64,000 nt of DNA from Christensenella timonensis (GCF_900087015.1 NZ_FLKP01000001.1:272695-336694); one strand, 5' to 3'; counted from the stretch's first letter, positions 27,396 through 36,665 are shown. Program-made: numbers and translations. The notes: a model not told the origin generated them from the sequence alone.

Positions 27396-28309
27396 CACAA
27401 AACGAACTGGTTTCCGTATTTGTTTCCATCCTGAATACGGACAGGGTGCTTGCGGAAGAACCCATGTCAAACCATACGACATTCAAGACGGGCGGCAATG
27501 CCGAGCTGCTGCTTGTCCTCCATGCCGAAGAAGAGCTGAAAGCCGTCCTGGAAATATTGGGGCGGGAACAGCTTCCTTATACCCTCATCGGCCGCGGCTC
27601 CAACCTGCTGGTTTCGGATGAGGGCCTTCCGGGCGTTGTCTTAAAGCTCGCAGACGGGTTTGACGAGGTCTGTGTCAGGGAAGGCGGGCTCGTCTATGCA
27701 CAGGCAGGCGCAACGCTGCGCTCCGCGTGTTTGGGCGCCATCCATGCAGGGCTTTCCGGCCTCGAATTCGCAGGGGGCATCCCCGGCTGTGTCGGCGGCG
27801 GCGTGGCCATGAATGCGGGCGCTTACGGCGGCGAATTAAAAGATGTTGTGGAGTATGTACGCATACTGACGCCCGCACGCAAAGTGCAGACGTTCACGAA
27901 TGAACAGATGCGGTTCTCTTACCGCAAAAGCGCGGTACAGGGCAGCGGCTCCGTGATCCTCGGCGCGGCTTTCCGCCTGCAGCCGGGCGACCGAGATCAA
28001 AGCATGGAGACATTCAACTGCCTAAACGCACGGCGCAAAGAAAAACAGCCGCTGAATTTCCCCAGCGCGGGCAGCACGTTCAAGCGCCCGCAGGGAAATT
28101 ATGCAAGCGCGCTCATAGACCAGTGTAATTTAAAAGGGTTCACCATCGGCGGGGCGCAGGTTTCGGAAAAACACGCGGGGTTTATTATAAACTTAGGGAA
28201 TGCTTCGTCGCGCGATATCTATGAGCTGATTTGTTATGTGCGGCAGGAGGTTATGAAAAAAACCGGGATATTGCTGGAGCCTGAAGTGAGGCTGCTGGGT
28301 GAATTTTGA
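27392..28309 (+). CDS. murB: UDP-N-acetylenolpyruvoylglucosamine reductase
   Basis: 305 residues, flavoprotein that reduces UDP-GlcNAc-enolpyruvate to UDP-MurNAc with NADPH in peptidoglycan synthesis. FAD contacts are in HTTFKTGG, LIGRGSNLLVSDEG and GLEFAGGIPGCVGGGVAMNAGAYGG (three blocks). The catalytic set FSYRKS, the active-site serine in PSAGSTFKRP and the C-terminal LEPEVRLLG are present. Lack of the long type I insertion fits the type II enzymes of Firmicutes. It overlaps hprK by four bases, and its stop is one base before the PHP start. Confidence 0.96.
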   Translation: MTQNELVSVFVSILNTDRVLAEEPMSNHTTFKTGGNAELLLVLHAEEELKAVLEILGREQLPYTLIGRGSNLLVSDEGLPGVVLKLADGFDEVCVREGGLVYAQAGATLRSACLGAIHAGLSGLEFAGGIPGCVGGGVAMNAGAYGGELKDVVEYVRILTPARKVQTFTNEQMRFSYRKSAVQGSGSVILGAAFRLQPGDRDQSMETFNCLNARRKEKQPLNFPSAGSTFKRPQGNYASALIDQCNLKGFTIGGAQVSEKHAGFIINLGNASSRDIYELICYVRQEVMKKTGILLEPEVRLLGEF

Positions 28310-28310
28310 A

Positions 28311-29030
28311 ATGATTGAGATAGCTTGGGATACGCATACGCATACCTTGCACAGCCACGGGACAGGTACGGTCGAGCAAAACGTACGGGCCGCGATCGAA
28401 AAGGGCTTTACCAAGATCGTGATCAGCGACCATGGCCCGCAGCATCTTTTTTATAACATTAAAGATGTGGATGCTTATTTAAAAGACATCGATGCAATGC
28501 GTAAAAAATATAAAAATGACATCGAAGTGCTTGCGGGCGTGGAATTCAACCTTTTATCCGAAGATGGCGATATGGACTTGCCGCCGCAATACGCGGACGC
28601 GTTTGATATCCATTTGATGGGTTACCACAAACTGGCGCGGTTCCTCGGCTTGCGCAACAACGTGCATTTCCTTCTTCCCAAAAGCCACAGTGAAAAGGCT
28701 GTCAGGCGCAATACACAGGCATATATCAACGCGATGGACAAAAACCGCATTGATATCATTACGCACATCGGCTATGGTATCCCGGTCGATAAGCTGGCTG
28801 TGGCAAAGCACGCCGCAAAGGTCGGTACTGCGCTTGAGATCAATGCCAAGCATCCTGAATTTACGACAGGGGAACTGATGGAATGTGCCAAAACGGGCGT
28901 ACTGTTTTCCATCGGAAGCGACGCCCACTCCATAGACCGCATCGGCGATTTCGCTCCTGCCCTGAAAAAGGCGGAGGAAGCGGGACTCATGCCGGAGCAG
29001 GTCATCAACGCAAGGAGAAACGAACTATGA
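28311..29030 (+). CDS. PHP-domain phosphoesterase
   Basis: 239 residues, a single PHP domain. Metal-binding motifs are visible in order: DTHTHTLHSHGTG (about 7-19), ISDHGPQH (about 43-50), GVEFN (about 83-87), ITHIGYG (near 154) and GSDAH (near 203). PHP enzymes hydrolyse phosphoesters such as histidinol phosphate or nucleotides. The position between murB and rapZ in this cluster is seen in several Clostridia. The ATG at 28311 is preferred over GTG 28299. Its stop overlaps the rapZ start (ATGA). Substrate unknown. Confidence 0.85.
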   Translation: MIEIAWDTHTHTLHSHGTGTVEQNVRAAIEKGFTKIVISDHGPQHLFYNIKDVDAYLKDIDAMRKKYKNDIEVLAGVEFNLLSEDGDMDLPPQYADAFDIHLMGYHKLARFLGLRNNVHFLLPKSHSEKAVRRNTQAYINAMDKNRIDIITHIGYGIPVDKLAVAKHAAKVGTALEINAKHPEFTTGELMECAKTGVLFSIGSDAHSIDRIGDFAPALKKAEEAGLMPEQVINARRNEL

Positions 29031-29890
29031 AATTTACGATCGTAACGGGGCTTTCGGGGGCGGGCCGTTCTTCCGCCCTGAAGCGCCTGGAAGACCTCGG
29101 ATACTATTGTGTAGATAATTTAATGCCCGAGCTGATCCCCCAGTTTGCGCGCCTGTGCATGCAAAGCCAGCATATCCGCGACAAAGTCGCTGTCGCTGTG
29201 GATACGCGCATGGGAGACTTTTTCGATTCGATCTATGCGACGATCGACGAGTTAAAGTCCATGGACTTGGAGCTTGATATCCTCTTTTTAGACGCTTCCG
29301 ACGCTGTTCTTGTCAAGCGCTTCAAGGAAGTGCGCCGCAAACACCCCGTTTCGGGCAGCGGCGAGATACTGGCAGGCATACACTTAGAGCGCCGCAAGCT
29401 GCAGCAAATCAAGGATATGGCCAACCACGTCATCGATACATCGTCTTATAACGTCATGAAGCTGCGCCAGATGATCGACTTGATGTATGCGGAGGAAGGC
29501 GAAAAAGGCCTGCTCGTTTCCATCATTTCCTTTGGCTATAAGCGCGGCATCCCGCTTGATGCGGACATGGTGTTCGATATGCGTTTCATCCCCAATCCGT
29601 TTTATGTGGAGGGCATGCGCGACCATACCGGCCTCGAGCAGGATGTGCGCGATTTCGTGCTTTCGTTTGAACCGACCAAATTCTTTCTGCACGAGCTGGT
29701 CACGATTGTTGAAAAACTTGCGCCCTGCTTCATCAGCGAGGACAAAAACCAGCTTGTGATCGGCATCGGCTGTACAGGCGGCATGCACCGCAGCGTCGTT
29801 ATGGCGGAGGAGCTGTTCCGCATGCTTTCCGACCAGGGCCTGCGCGTCACGCTCGAACACCGCGACATCAACCTGGAAAAGAACCGCTGA
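29027..29890 (+). CDS. rapZ: RapZ/YvcJ-family nucleotide-binding protein
   Basis: 287 residues. An N-terminal P-loop (VTGLSGAGRSSAL, residues 5-17) binds ATP/GTP; a central LEDLGYYCVDNLMPEL block and the C-terminal IGIGCTGGMHRSVVMAEEL are family marks. In Escherichia coli RapZ binds GlmZ RNA and controls amino-sugar synthesis; in Bacillus YvcJ hydrolyses GTP and influences competence. The Walker lysine is replaced by arginine, as also occurs in actinobacterial members. The start at 29027 overlaps the PHP stop and has AAGGAGA before it. Usually yvcK lies between this gene and whiA; here it does not. Confidence 0.92.
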   Translation: MKFTIVTGLSGAGRSSALKRLEDLGYYCVDNLMPELIPQFARLCMQSQHIRDKVAVAVDTRMGDFFDSIYATIDELKSMDLELDILFLDASDAVLVKRFKEVRRKHPVSGSGEILAGIHLERRKLQQIKDMANHVIDTSSYNVMKLRQMIDLMYAEEGEKGLLVSIISFGYKRGIPLDADMVFDMRFIPNPFYVEGMRDHTGLEQDVRDFVLSFEPTKFFLHELVTIVEKLAPCFISEDKNQLVIGIGCTGGMHRSVVMAEELFRMLSDQGLRVTLEHRDINLEKNR

Positions 29891-29908
29891 TAAAAACGGA
29901 GGGCGCTT

Positions 29909-30823
29909 ATGTCGTTTTCATCGACTGCCAAGGACGAGATCTGTACATTGCAGGTAACGGACGACTGCTGTATCATGGCGGAGCTGTGTGCCTTGACGCT
30001 CGTATGCGGAAATCTGAAAATCAATTCGACCGGTGTACATATCCACTATAATACGGAAAATATGGCGGTGGCCAAACGGATATACGGCACGCTCACACGG
30101 GTCTTAAAAATCGAGGCGGACATACAGGTAAAGGATAACCTGCTGAAAAAAAAGCATTCCTACGCCATTGCCGTGGACGACGCACCGCTTTTGCTTTCCG
30201 CGCTGGGCCTGGAGGGAAACCTTTTGACGGACGCAGTCCCCCCTTCCTATATGCTGGAAAAAGAATGTTGCGGTATCTGCGTTTTGCGCGGCGCGTTTTT
30301 GGGCGGCGGAACCGTTTCCAATCCCAAAAAGAATTACCATCTGGAATTTGTGGTAAATTCGGAGGCTTATGCCAATGTACTCTGTAAATTATTGAAAAAC
30401 AACCAAATCCACGCAAAAACTATTCCCCGCAAGCAAAATTTTGTGGTATACTTAAATGAAGGGGATAGTATTGCCGCTTTTCTTGCCTTGGTAGGTGCAT
30501 ATTCTTCTATATTGAATTTTGAAAATGTACGTATCTTAAAGGAAATGCGCAATAATGTAAATCGCGCGGTCAATTGTGAAACGGCAAACATCAGCAAGAC
30601 TGTAAACGCCGCGATGGCGCAACTTAAGAGCATCCGACTGATCGATCGGCAGGTCGGTCTTGAAAACTTGAGCGATACGCTACGCGAGGCGGCCCAGTTG
30701 CGTTTATCCCATCCGGAAGCGACCTTGCAGGAATTATGCGAACTGAATGGGACGACCAAATCCGCGATGAACCACCGGCTTCGCAAGTTGAACGCAATCG
30801 CGGAAGACTTAAAGAACCACTGA
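29909..30823 (+). CDS. whiA: DNA-binding protein WhiA
   Basis: 304 residues. The N-terminal two thirds is a degenerate LAGLIDADG-endonuclease fold (LRGAFLGGGTVSNPKKNYHLEFV near residue 128 is the signature); the C-terminus is a helix-turn-helix (about 250-300, LREAAQLRLSHPEATLQELC, then TTKSAMNHRLRKL). WhiA controls sporulation in Streptomyces and influences division and nutrient metabolism in Bacillus. CGGAGGG lies before the ATG, 18 bases past rapZ. Confidence 0.95.
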   Translation: MSFSSTAKDEICTLQVTDDCCIMAELCALTLVCGNLKINSTGVHIHYNTENMAVAKRIYGTLTRVLKIEADIQVKDNLLKKKHSYAIAVDDAPLLLSALGLEGNLLTDAVPPSYMLEKECCGICVLRGAFLGGGTVSNPKKNYHLEFVVNSEAYANVLCKLLKNNQIHAKTIPRKQNFVVYLNEGDSIAAFLALVGAYSSILNFENVRILKEMRNNVNRAVNCETANISKTVNAAMAQLKSIRLIDRQVGLENLSDTLREAAQLRLSHPEATLQELCELNGTTKSAMNHRLRKLNAIAEDLKNH

Positions 30824-30889
30824 CTGCAAAACAGCTTTATAAGGCTCACGGCAAATGATTGCCGTCCATCACAGCAAGGAGGTTTTGGT

Positions 30890-31153
30890 ATGATTTACAA
30901 AGAATTGGTGATTAGAAGCAACGATGGTCTAAAGGCAAAGGCTGCGGCGAGCTTTGTACAGGTCGCAAACCAGTTCGACGCCCAGATCCTGATCGAATTT
31001 TCCAACAAAAAAATCAACGCAAAAAGTATTATGGGGCTTCTTTCGCTGGGGGTAAAATCCGGCGAGTCCATTTATGTCTTTGCGAACGGCGCGGACGAAA
31101 AAGAAGCGATCGAAGCGCTGGCGGAGCTTGTGGATAACAACTTCGGCGAATAA
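30890..31153 (+). CDS. Crh-like HPr-family protein lacking His15
   Basis: 87 residues, HPr fold. In HPr, phosphate is carried on His15 in GLHARPA. Here the equivalent block reads GLKAKAAA with Lys at 15, so it cannot relay PTS phosphate. The Ser46 site is intact: INAKSIMGLLSL places serine exactly at 46. This is the arrangement of Bacillus Crh (Gln at 15), which is phosphorylated by HprK and then works with CcpA in catabolite repression. It closes the cluster that starts with hprK. AAGGAGG precedes the ATG and a strong terminator follows. Substitution by Lys is seen; the regulatory role is inferred. Confidence 0.85.
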   Translation: MIYKELVIRSNDGLKAKAAASFVQVANQFDAQILIEFSNKKINAKSIMGLLSLGVKSGESIYVFANGADEKEAIEALAELVDNNFGE

Positions 31154-31163
31154 AAAGTAAAAC

Positions 31164-31198
31164 AAAAACGGTATGGCCAATGGCCGTACCGTTTTTTT
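31164..31198 (+). terminator. Terminator of the hprK-crh cluster
   Basis: A stem of about 16 bp with one G-T wobble (31164-31179 with 31181-31196) ends in seven Ts, 11 bases after the stop. It may also serve the convergent VOC gene. Confidence 0.9.
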
Positions 31199-31202
31199 GT
31201 GC

Positions 31203-31622
31203 TTATTTGTTATGTTGCCCGTCACCGTGCATAATATGCCACTGCACGCCGAATCGGTCGGTCACCATGCCGTAAAGCCCGCTCCAGAACGTCTCTTCAA
31301 GCTCCATGCCCACGGTTCCGCCTTCCTTGAGCGCGTTAAACAGCCGCCTTACCTCTTCTTTATCAGGAACGCTTAGCGTAAGCTGGATGTTGTTCCCCTT
31401 CACACATTCCATATCGGATGGGAAATCCATGAACATCACATTACAGCCGCCGATCATCAGGTCGGTGTACATGATGCGATCCCGGTCTTTTTCGCTGGTA
31501 TTTGCGCCCGGCGCCTCGCCGTACGTCATCATGCGCGGCGTTTCAGCCCCAAACACCTCCGCATAAAACTCCACCGCCTCACGGCAGTTTCCGTCAAAGT
31601 TCACAAAAACACTGAATGTCAT
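31203..31622 (-). CDS. VOC/PhnB-like glyoxalase-fold protein
   Basis: 139 residues, PhnB-type vicinal-oxygen-chelate fold: FVNFDGNCREAVEFYAEVFGAE at the N-terminus, a central PxxxMFMDFP strand, and the C-terminal SGLYGMVTDRFGVQWHI. Members bind a metal or small ligand, and many have no known reaction. AAGGAG precedes the ATG. It is a single gene between the hprK cluster and uvrC. Function not assigned. Confidence 0.8.
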   Translation of the reverse strand: MTFSVFVNFDGNCREAVEFYAEVFGAETPRMMTYGEAPGANTSEKDRDRIMYTDLMIGGCNVMFMDFPSDMECVKGNNIQLTLSVPDKEEVRRLFNALKEGGTVGMELEETFWSGLYGMVTDRFGVQWHIMHGDGQHNK

Positions 31623-31685
31623 AGTACGTTCTCCTTTTCTGTTTTTAGTATGCTTCCTATAACACCCATAGGCCGGGCCGAAACA

Positions 31686-33512
31686 TCAATCCTTCCCATC
31701 CGGGTGAAAATGCCGGTATACCGTTTCCGCGACACTGCGCGGCACGCCTTTTACAGCCTCGATATCTTTAAGCGACGCTTCCTTTAGCCGTTTTATACTG
31801 CCGAATGTCTTGAGCAGCGTGCGCTTTCTCGTACCTCCTACGCCTTCGATCAGGTCGAGCTCGCCCGTATGGTGCCGCTTTTCGCGCAGTTTGCGGTGGT
31901 ATGTGATCGCGAACCGGTGCGCTTCGTCGCGGATCCCCGTCACGAGGCGGTATTCAGGGCTGCCTACCCGCAGCAATATGCTTTCTTCCCTGCCGGGTAC
32001 AAATATCTCTTCCTGCTTTTTGGCCAGGCTCACGATGGGAATATCTTCACACCCCAGTGCAAACAATGCGTCGCGCGCCGCGCTGAGCTGTCCTTTGCCG
32101 CCGTCGATAATGATGAGGTCTGGCATAGGCAAAAAGCTCTCATCCCCCTGAAGGCCGCGCATCAGCCTGCGTTCCAGCGTTTCATTCATGGAGGCAAAAT
32201 CGTTCGCGCCCTCAAAGCTCTTGATCCTGAAATGCCGGTATTTCTTGCGGTCGGGTTTCCCGTCCGTAAAAACGACCATCGAAGCAACGTTGTTCGTCCC
32301 CTGCGTATTGGAAATATCGTAACATTCGATACGCCCAGGCGTTTCGGGCAGCCCCAGCGCCTTGGCAAGGTTGCCTGCCGCTGCCTGCCGCTGCTTTTTC
32401 GCGCCTTCCTTGATCTTGACCGCGTCGAGCGCGTTCTTGCGCGCGAGCTCCGCCAGCTTGCGGTTATCGCCGCGCACCGCCTCTTTGATCTCCACCTTGG
32501 AACCGCGCTTTGCGCTCAGCCATTCCTCTAAAAGCTCGTGGTCGTCCGGCCGGGGCAGCGTATAGATATGCTTGGGTATCCCGCTTTGATCCGTATAGTA
32601 CTGTTGCAGGAATTCACGCATCATTTCAGGAAGCGGTTCGTTATGATAATCGAGGTAATATTTCTGTGCGTAATTCAGCTTGCCGTTACGAAACAAAAAT
32701 GCCTGCACTACCGCCGTTTCCAGCCCCTTTTCGATTGCGAACACGTCCTTATCGTTTAAGTTGGGGAAGCCGGCCCGCTGTTTTTCGCGGATACGGTCGA
32801 TGAGCGCAAGCCGGTCGCGCAGCAGCGCCGCCTGCTCAAAGTTAAGCTCTTCCGCCGCCTTTTCCATCTTGCGCACCATCTCCTTTTTCAGCGCATTGTT
32901 GCTGCCGGAGATGACGCTGATGACCTCTTTGACAAGCTCGCCGTATTCCTCTTTTGAAACCCTGCCCGTGCACGGCCCGATACACCGTCCCATTTCGTAA
33001 TTGAGGCACGGGCGCTCTCCCCGCGCGATCATGCGGGCAATATCGTTGTTGCAGCTCCGAAGCGGGTAAAGCCGCCCGATCTGGTCGAGAACATCGCGGA
33101 TGATGTGCGCCGCAATAAACGGCCCGTAATATTTGGCGCCGTCGTCCTTTACCTTGCGCACCACGGTAAAACGCGGAAAATCCTCCCGCAGGTCCACCCG
33201 TACATACGGGAAATGCTTGTCGTCCTTTAAGAGGATATTGTAATACGGCCGGAATTTCTTGATCAGGTTACATTCCAGGATCAGCGCTTCCAGCTCCGTA
33301 TCGGTGATGATATATTCAAAGTCGTCGATGTGCGACACCATAGCCGCGACCTTGGTATATTTCTGCGCTTCCTTGCGGAAATATTGGCTGACGCGGTTTT
33401 TCAGCACCCGCGCCTTGCCCACATATATGACCTTGCCATCCACATCGCGCATGATGTACACGCCCGGATTTTGCGGCAGGTTTTTGATTTTTTTCTCCAG
33501 TTTTTTGTTCAT
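31686..33512 (-). CDS. uvrC: Excinuclease ABC subunit C
   Basis: 608 residues. It makes both incisions in nucleotide-excision repair. The GIY-YIG nuclease domain is at about 12-90 (NPGVYIMRDVDGKVIYVGKA), the UVR motif near 205-235 (KKEMVRKMEKAAEELNFEQAA), the RNase-H-like nuclease at about 380-540 (IECYDISNTQGTNNVASMV, then LIIIDGGKGQL) and a C-terminal helix-hairpin-helix pair. The start overlaps the stop of the PBP gene (TAATG). Confidence 0.97.
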   Translation of the reverse strand: MNKKLEKKIKNLPQNPGVYIMRDVDGKVIYVGKARVLKNRVSQYFRKEAQKYTKVAAMVSHIDDFEYIITDTELEALILECNLIKKFRPYYNILLKDDKHFPYVRVDLREDFPRFTVVRKVKDDGAKYYGPFIAAHIIRDVLDQIGRLYPLRSCNNDIARMIARGERPCLNYEMGRCIGPCTGRVSKEEYGELVKEVISVISGSNNALKKEMVRKMEKAAEELNFEQAALLRDRLALIDRIREKQRAGFPNLNDKDVFAIEKGLETAVVQAFLFRNGKLNYAQKYYLDYHNEPLPEMMREFLQQYYTDQSGIPKHIYTLPRPDDHELLEEWLSAKRGSKVEIKEAVRGDNRKLAELARKNALDAVKIKEGAKKQRQAAAGNLAKALGLPETPGRIECYDISNTQGTNNVASMVVFTDGKPDRKKYRHFRIKSFEGANDFASMNETLERRLMRGLQGDESFLPMPDLIIIDGGKGQLSAARDALFALGCEDIPIVSLAKKQEEIFVPGREESILLRVGSPEYRLVTGIRDEAHRFAITYHRKLREKRHHTGELDLIEGVGGTRKRTLLKTFGSIKRLKEASLKDIEAVKGVPRSVAETVYRHFHPDGKD

Positions 33513-34903
33513 TAATATCCCTTATCGACCGCTTTGCCCAGGATGCTTCCCGCAAGCGGCGTCGCGTATGCCGAACCAAAGCCCCCGCCTTCACCCAGGA
33601 CTGCGATCGCCAGCGGATGATCCGCGTCCTCTATGAAGCCGACGAACCATGAATGGTTGTCCGTTTCTCCCGTATCCGGGTTCACGTATTCCGCCGTACC
33701 CGTTTTGCCGCATACCGTCACGCCCGATACATCCGCCTTCGTCGCCGTACCGCTCGCAACCGTCTGCCGCATATACTCCCCGATCGTGGAAGCAACGCCT
33801 GCGGACGTCACCGTCCGAAACTGCGTAGGCGTGTAGGTATACGAGCTGTTGCCGCCATAGCGAACGTCGAGCAGCGTATTTGGCTGCATCATCACGCCGC
33901 CGCCCGCGATACCCGCAGAGATCATCATGTTGTGCATGGGCGTCAGCAGGTCGTGGTATTGGCCGATCCCCGCCCACGCAAGGTCGCCCTTGTTGCCAGA
34001 CACCTCAAACACACTGTTGTTCATACGGAAATCCGGGAATTTGAAGTTATAGTTGAATCCAAACTCATCCGCCGTCTTAAGCATCGCGTCGCCGCCGACC
34101 TCCACCGCAAGCTCGCCGAAATAGATGTTGCAGGATTTCTCAAACGCCGTCGCCAGGTCGACATGCCCGTGCCCGCCATCCTTGGGGCAGGTGACCTTTT
34201 GTCCCTCGATAATGGCCTCTCCTGTACAGTCGATCTCGAGATCCGTTACGCCGTTTTCGAGCGCCGCTGCCGTGGTGACGATCTTCATCGTCGACCCCGG
34301 CGGATACAGCCCCTGCGTCACACGGTTGACGAATTTGGAACCGCTCTCATCCGTATCCTCTTTAACGGTATTCGGGTCAAAGGTCGGCTTGCTCACGCTT
34401 GCGAGGATCTCGCCCGTTTTATAGTTCATGAGCACCACAGCCCCGTCTTTTTCCATGTTGTCGTAAATATATTCGCACAGCTCCGCGTCGATCGTCAGGT
34501 ATACGTCGCCGCCCTTCTGTCCGCTCTGCACACTGGCAAATTTGTCCGCAACATTTTGGTCGTACCCGTACAGGTATTTGGCAAAATACGTTTCCGCCCC
34601 CAATGTACGCCCGTAAATATCGCCCACGATATGGCTCACCGCGCGGCGCATATCTTCACTCTGCGCATATTTGCGCGTTTCCCCATCCGAATAGGCAAGT
34701 ACGATTCCGTTGCGGTCATAAATGCTTCCCGCGTCCTTGACGTTGTTTTTGGAGGCGATCCGCGGGTTAAAAGGCGTGGTGAACCATTGGTCTCCGTACG
34801 CCACCGTGGAATACAAAAGGTATGTGCCGAGCAACACGAACAGGCAGCAGAACACTGCCAGCATGGCGCGCATATTCTTCTTGATGTTGGTTTGCTTTTT
34901 CAT
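33512..34903 (-). CDS. Class B penicillin-binding protein (transpeptidase)
   Basis: 463 residues. A short cytoplasmic basic start, one membrane anchor (about 12-33), a reduced N-terminal domain, then the transpeptidase domain. The three active-site motifs are present: STMK (S204, K207), SCN (257-259) and KTGTAE (400-405). It cross-links peptidoglycan outside the membrane. The short pedestal domain resembles mycobacterial PbpA. The preceding gene is its FtsW/RodA-type glycosyltransferase partner, overlapping by ATGA, so the two are made together. Elongation or division role cannot be told by eye. Confidence 0.92.
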   Translation of the reverse strand: MKKQTNIKKNMRAMLAVFCCLFVLLGTYLLYSTVAYGDQWFTTPFNPRIASKNNVKDAGSIYDRNGIVLAYSDGETRKYAQSEDMRRAVSHIVGDIYGRTLGAETYFAKYLYGYDQNVADKFASVQSGQKGGDVYLTIDAELCEYIYDNMEKDGAVVLMNYKTGEILASVSKPTFDPNTVKEDTDESGSKFVNRVTQGLYPPGSTMKIVTTAAALENGVTDLEIDCTGEAIIEGQKVTCPKDGGHGHVDLATAFEKSCNIYFGELAVEVGGDAMLKTADEFGFNYNFKFPDFRMNNSVFEVSGNKGDLAWAGIGQYHDLLTPMHNMMISAGIAGGGVMMQPNTLLDVRYGGNSSYTYTPTQFRTVTSAGVASTIGEYMRQTVASGTATKADVSGVTVCGKTGTAEYVNPDTGETDNHSWFVGFIEDADHPLAIAVLGEGGGFGSAYATPLAGSILGKAVDKGY

Positions 34904-36150
34904 TCTACCGCGCCTCCCATCTCTGCAAGCTCCGCCTCTTCATATTCGCCGTTTTTGAGGGCAACGCCTTCGATGATCCCCAGCTGCATCATTGATGCGA
35001 CCATAGAACTGCCGCCCGCACTCACAAAAGGCATGGTGATGCCCGTTAAGGGGATCAGCTTGATAACCCCGCCGATGATGATGAAGCTTTGCAGCGACAG
35101 CATGACCGTCGCGCCGAACACCAGTAATTTATCGAACGTCGTGCGCGCGTCCATGGCAATGAGGATACCGCGGATGATGAACACGAGATAAAGCGCAATG
35201 ATCGCGATGGCTACGATAATACCGAATTCTTCGGAGATCGCGGCAAAAATATAGTCGGACGTCCCCACGGGAATGACCTCCGGCATGCCGAGCCCAAGCC
35301 CCGTGCCAATCAGGCCGCCGCTGGCGATGGCTAAAAGCCCCTGCACGATCTGGTAACCCTTGTCGTTGTACGTCGCCCACGGATCCTGCCACACCTCCAC
35401 GCGCGTTTTTACGTGGTCGAACATCTTATAGCTCAAAAAGGCGCCAAGAGCGAACGCGCCCAGCGCGCCCAGGGTGATCCCCACGCTTCCCGTACCAACA
35501 TAAAACACGATCAGGAACGTACCCGCAAAAAGAAGCGCCGCCCCCAGGTCTTTGGAAAGCACCAAAATGCCCACGCACGCGATTGTAAACACAAAATACG
35601 GCCACATGTCGCGCTTACGGTTTTTAGACGACAGGAAGTAAGCCGTCACGATCAAAAACAATATTTTGGCGAATTCGCTCGGCTGTACACTGATCCCGCC
35701 GATCCTGATCCAGTTTTTCGCGCCGCCGATCGTACTGGCAAGCACCAGCGTCAAACCCAGCATGCCGACCGCCAAGATCATAAAGGCCCAATTGGCTTTA
35801 CCGAAATCGTGCGCGCGCTTGATGACGAGCATCACGATCACCATCGCCACATTGCCGATCAGTATCCACATGAACTGCTTCATCGCCGTATCCGGGTCGA
35901 GCCGGTATAGGATCACCATGCTGATGATGCACAAAAAATCCGCGATCAACAGCGTAAATCGCTCAAAATGTTTGAATATTTTGCGCAGGATGTTGTATTG
36001 CAGGATAATGAACACCGCAAAGAGGATGCCGATCAGCATAGGCTGCATGTCAAACGCGCTGCCCGCAAAGGAAAGCAGCGCCATGCCCGACAGCAAAAAT
36101 AATATCATAAATGTAAGCACGATCCCCGCGCCGTATCTTTTAATGATCAT
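34900..36150 (-). CDS. FtsW/RodA/SpoVE-family peptidoglycan glycosyltransferase
   Basis: 416 residues, about ten membrane helices. The SEDS-family blocks are visible: VQPSEFAKILFLIVTAY (about 165), the large extracellular loop with ARVEVWQDPW-like RVEVWQDPWATYNDKGYQIVQGLLAI split in the middle, EEFGIIVAIAIIALY, and GITMPFVSAGGSSM near the C-terminus. SEDS proteins polymerise lipid II. It pairs with the downstream class B PBP and the upstream FHA protein, whose frame overlaps its start by 11 bases. Confidence 0.92.
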   Translation of the reverse strand: MIIKRYGAGIVLTFMILFLLSGMALLSFAGSAFDMQPMLIGILFAVFIILQYNILRKIFKHFERFTLLIADFLCIISMVILYRLDPDTAMKQFMWILIGNVAMVIVMLVIKRAHDFGKANWAFMILAVGMLGLTLVLASTIGGAKNWIRIGGISVQPSEFAKILFLIVTAYFLSSKNRKRDMWPYFVFTIACVGILVLSKDLGAALLFAGTFLIVFYVGTGSVGITLGALGAFALGAFLSYKMFDHVKTRVEVWQDPWATYNDKGYQIVQGLLAIASGGLIGTGLGLGMPEVIPVGTSDYIFAAISEEFGIIVAIAIIALYLVFIIRGILIAMDARTTFDKLLVFGATVMLSLQSFIIIGGVIKLIPLTGITMPFVSAGGSSMVASMMQLGIIEGVALKNGEYEEAELAEMGGAVE

Positions 36151-36604
36151 TGCCTATCCCTATCCTCGTCCTTTTGAAGTAGATGCGCATGCTGACGTCC
36201 CCAAAGGAAAGCTTGTCCCCCGTCTTCAGCTTATGCGTACTTGTCGCGCGGCGGTCGTTGATCTTTGTCTCCGCCCTGTCCGACGGCTTAATATAATAGT
36301 CGTCATCTTCAAAAAAAATTACCGCGTGCCGGGGTGCGACCGTTCTGTCCGGCAGGACGATATCGCAGGCATCCGCACTGCCGATACTGTTTTCCTGCGT
36401 CAATCCGAACCGGTCGCCGATAAATTCCTGCGGCCCAGCAATGATCTGCATATACCCGCCAAACTGGCCGACCTGTGTCATGACCTGCCTTTTCTGCTGG
36501 TATTCTTTATACGAAATATAGATCACCGCGATGAGTATCACAAGCACCAGGGCGATAAACCAATAGCGCATCGCGTATGAGGCGACTTCAAAAGCCTGTT
36601 CCAT
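36140..36604 (-). CDS. Membrane-anchored FHA-domain protein
   Basis: 154 residues. One membrane helix (about 15-32) is followed by an FHA domain (about 72-150): SIGSADACDIVLPDRTVAPRHAVIFFEDD contains the Gly-Ser and Arg-His contacts used to bind phosphothreonine. Similar FHA proteins next to FtsW/PBP genes in Actinobacteria and Clostridia link Ser/Thr kinase signalling to wall growth. No kinase gene is present in the window. The start has CAGGAGA-like sequence ahead of it. Confidence 0.87.
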   Translation of the reverse strand: MEQAFEVASYAMRYWFIALVLVILIAVIYISYKEYQQKRQVMTQVGQFGGYMQIIAGPQEFIGDRFGLTQENSIGSADACDIVLPDRTVAPRHAVIFFEDDDYYIKPSDRAETKINDRRATSTHKLKTGDKLSFGDVSMRIYFKRTRIGIGNDH

Positions 36605-36665
36605 ACCTGTCTCCTAAATCGATTCTTCTGTTTGTTTGACGCAGGTCGCCGCGGGAAAGTTCCCT

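Noticed and set aside
30890..31153. Calling the gene ptsH (HPr)
   Set aside because: The phospho-histidine at position 15 is replaced by lysine, so it cannot serve in PTS phosphotransfer.
33653..35191. 512-codon open frame on the plus strand
   Set aside because: Antisense of the PBP and SEDS genes; arginine/histidine-rich composition typical of shadow frames.
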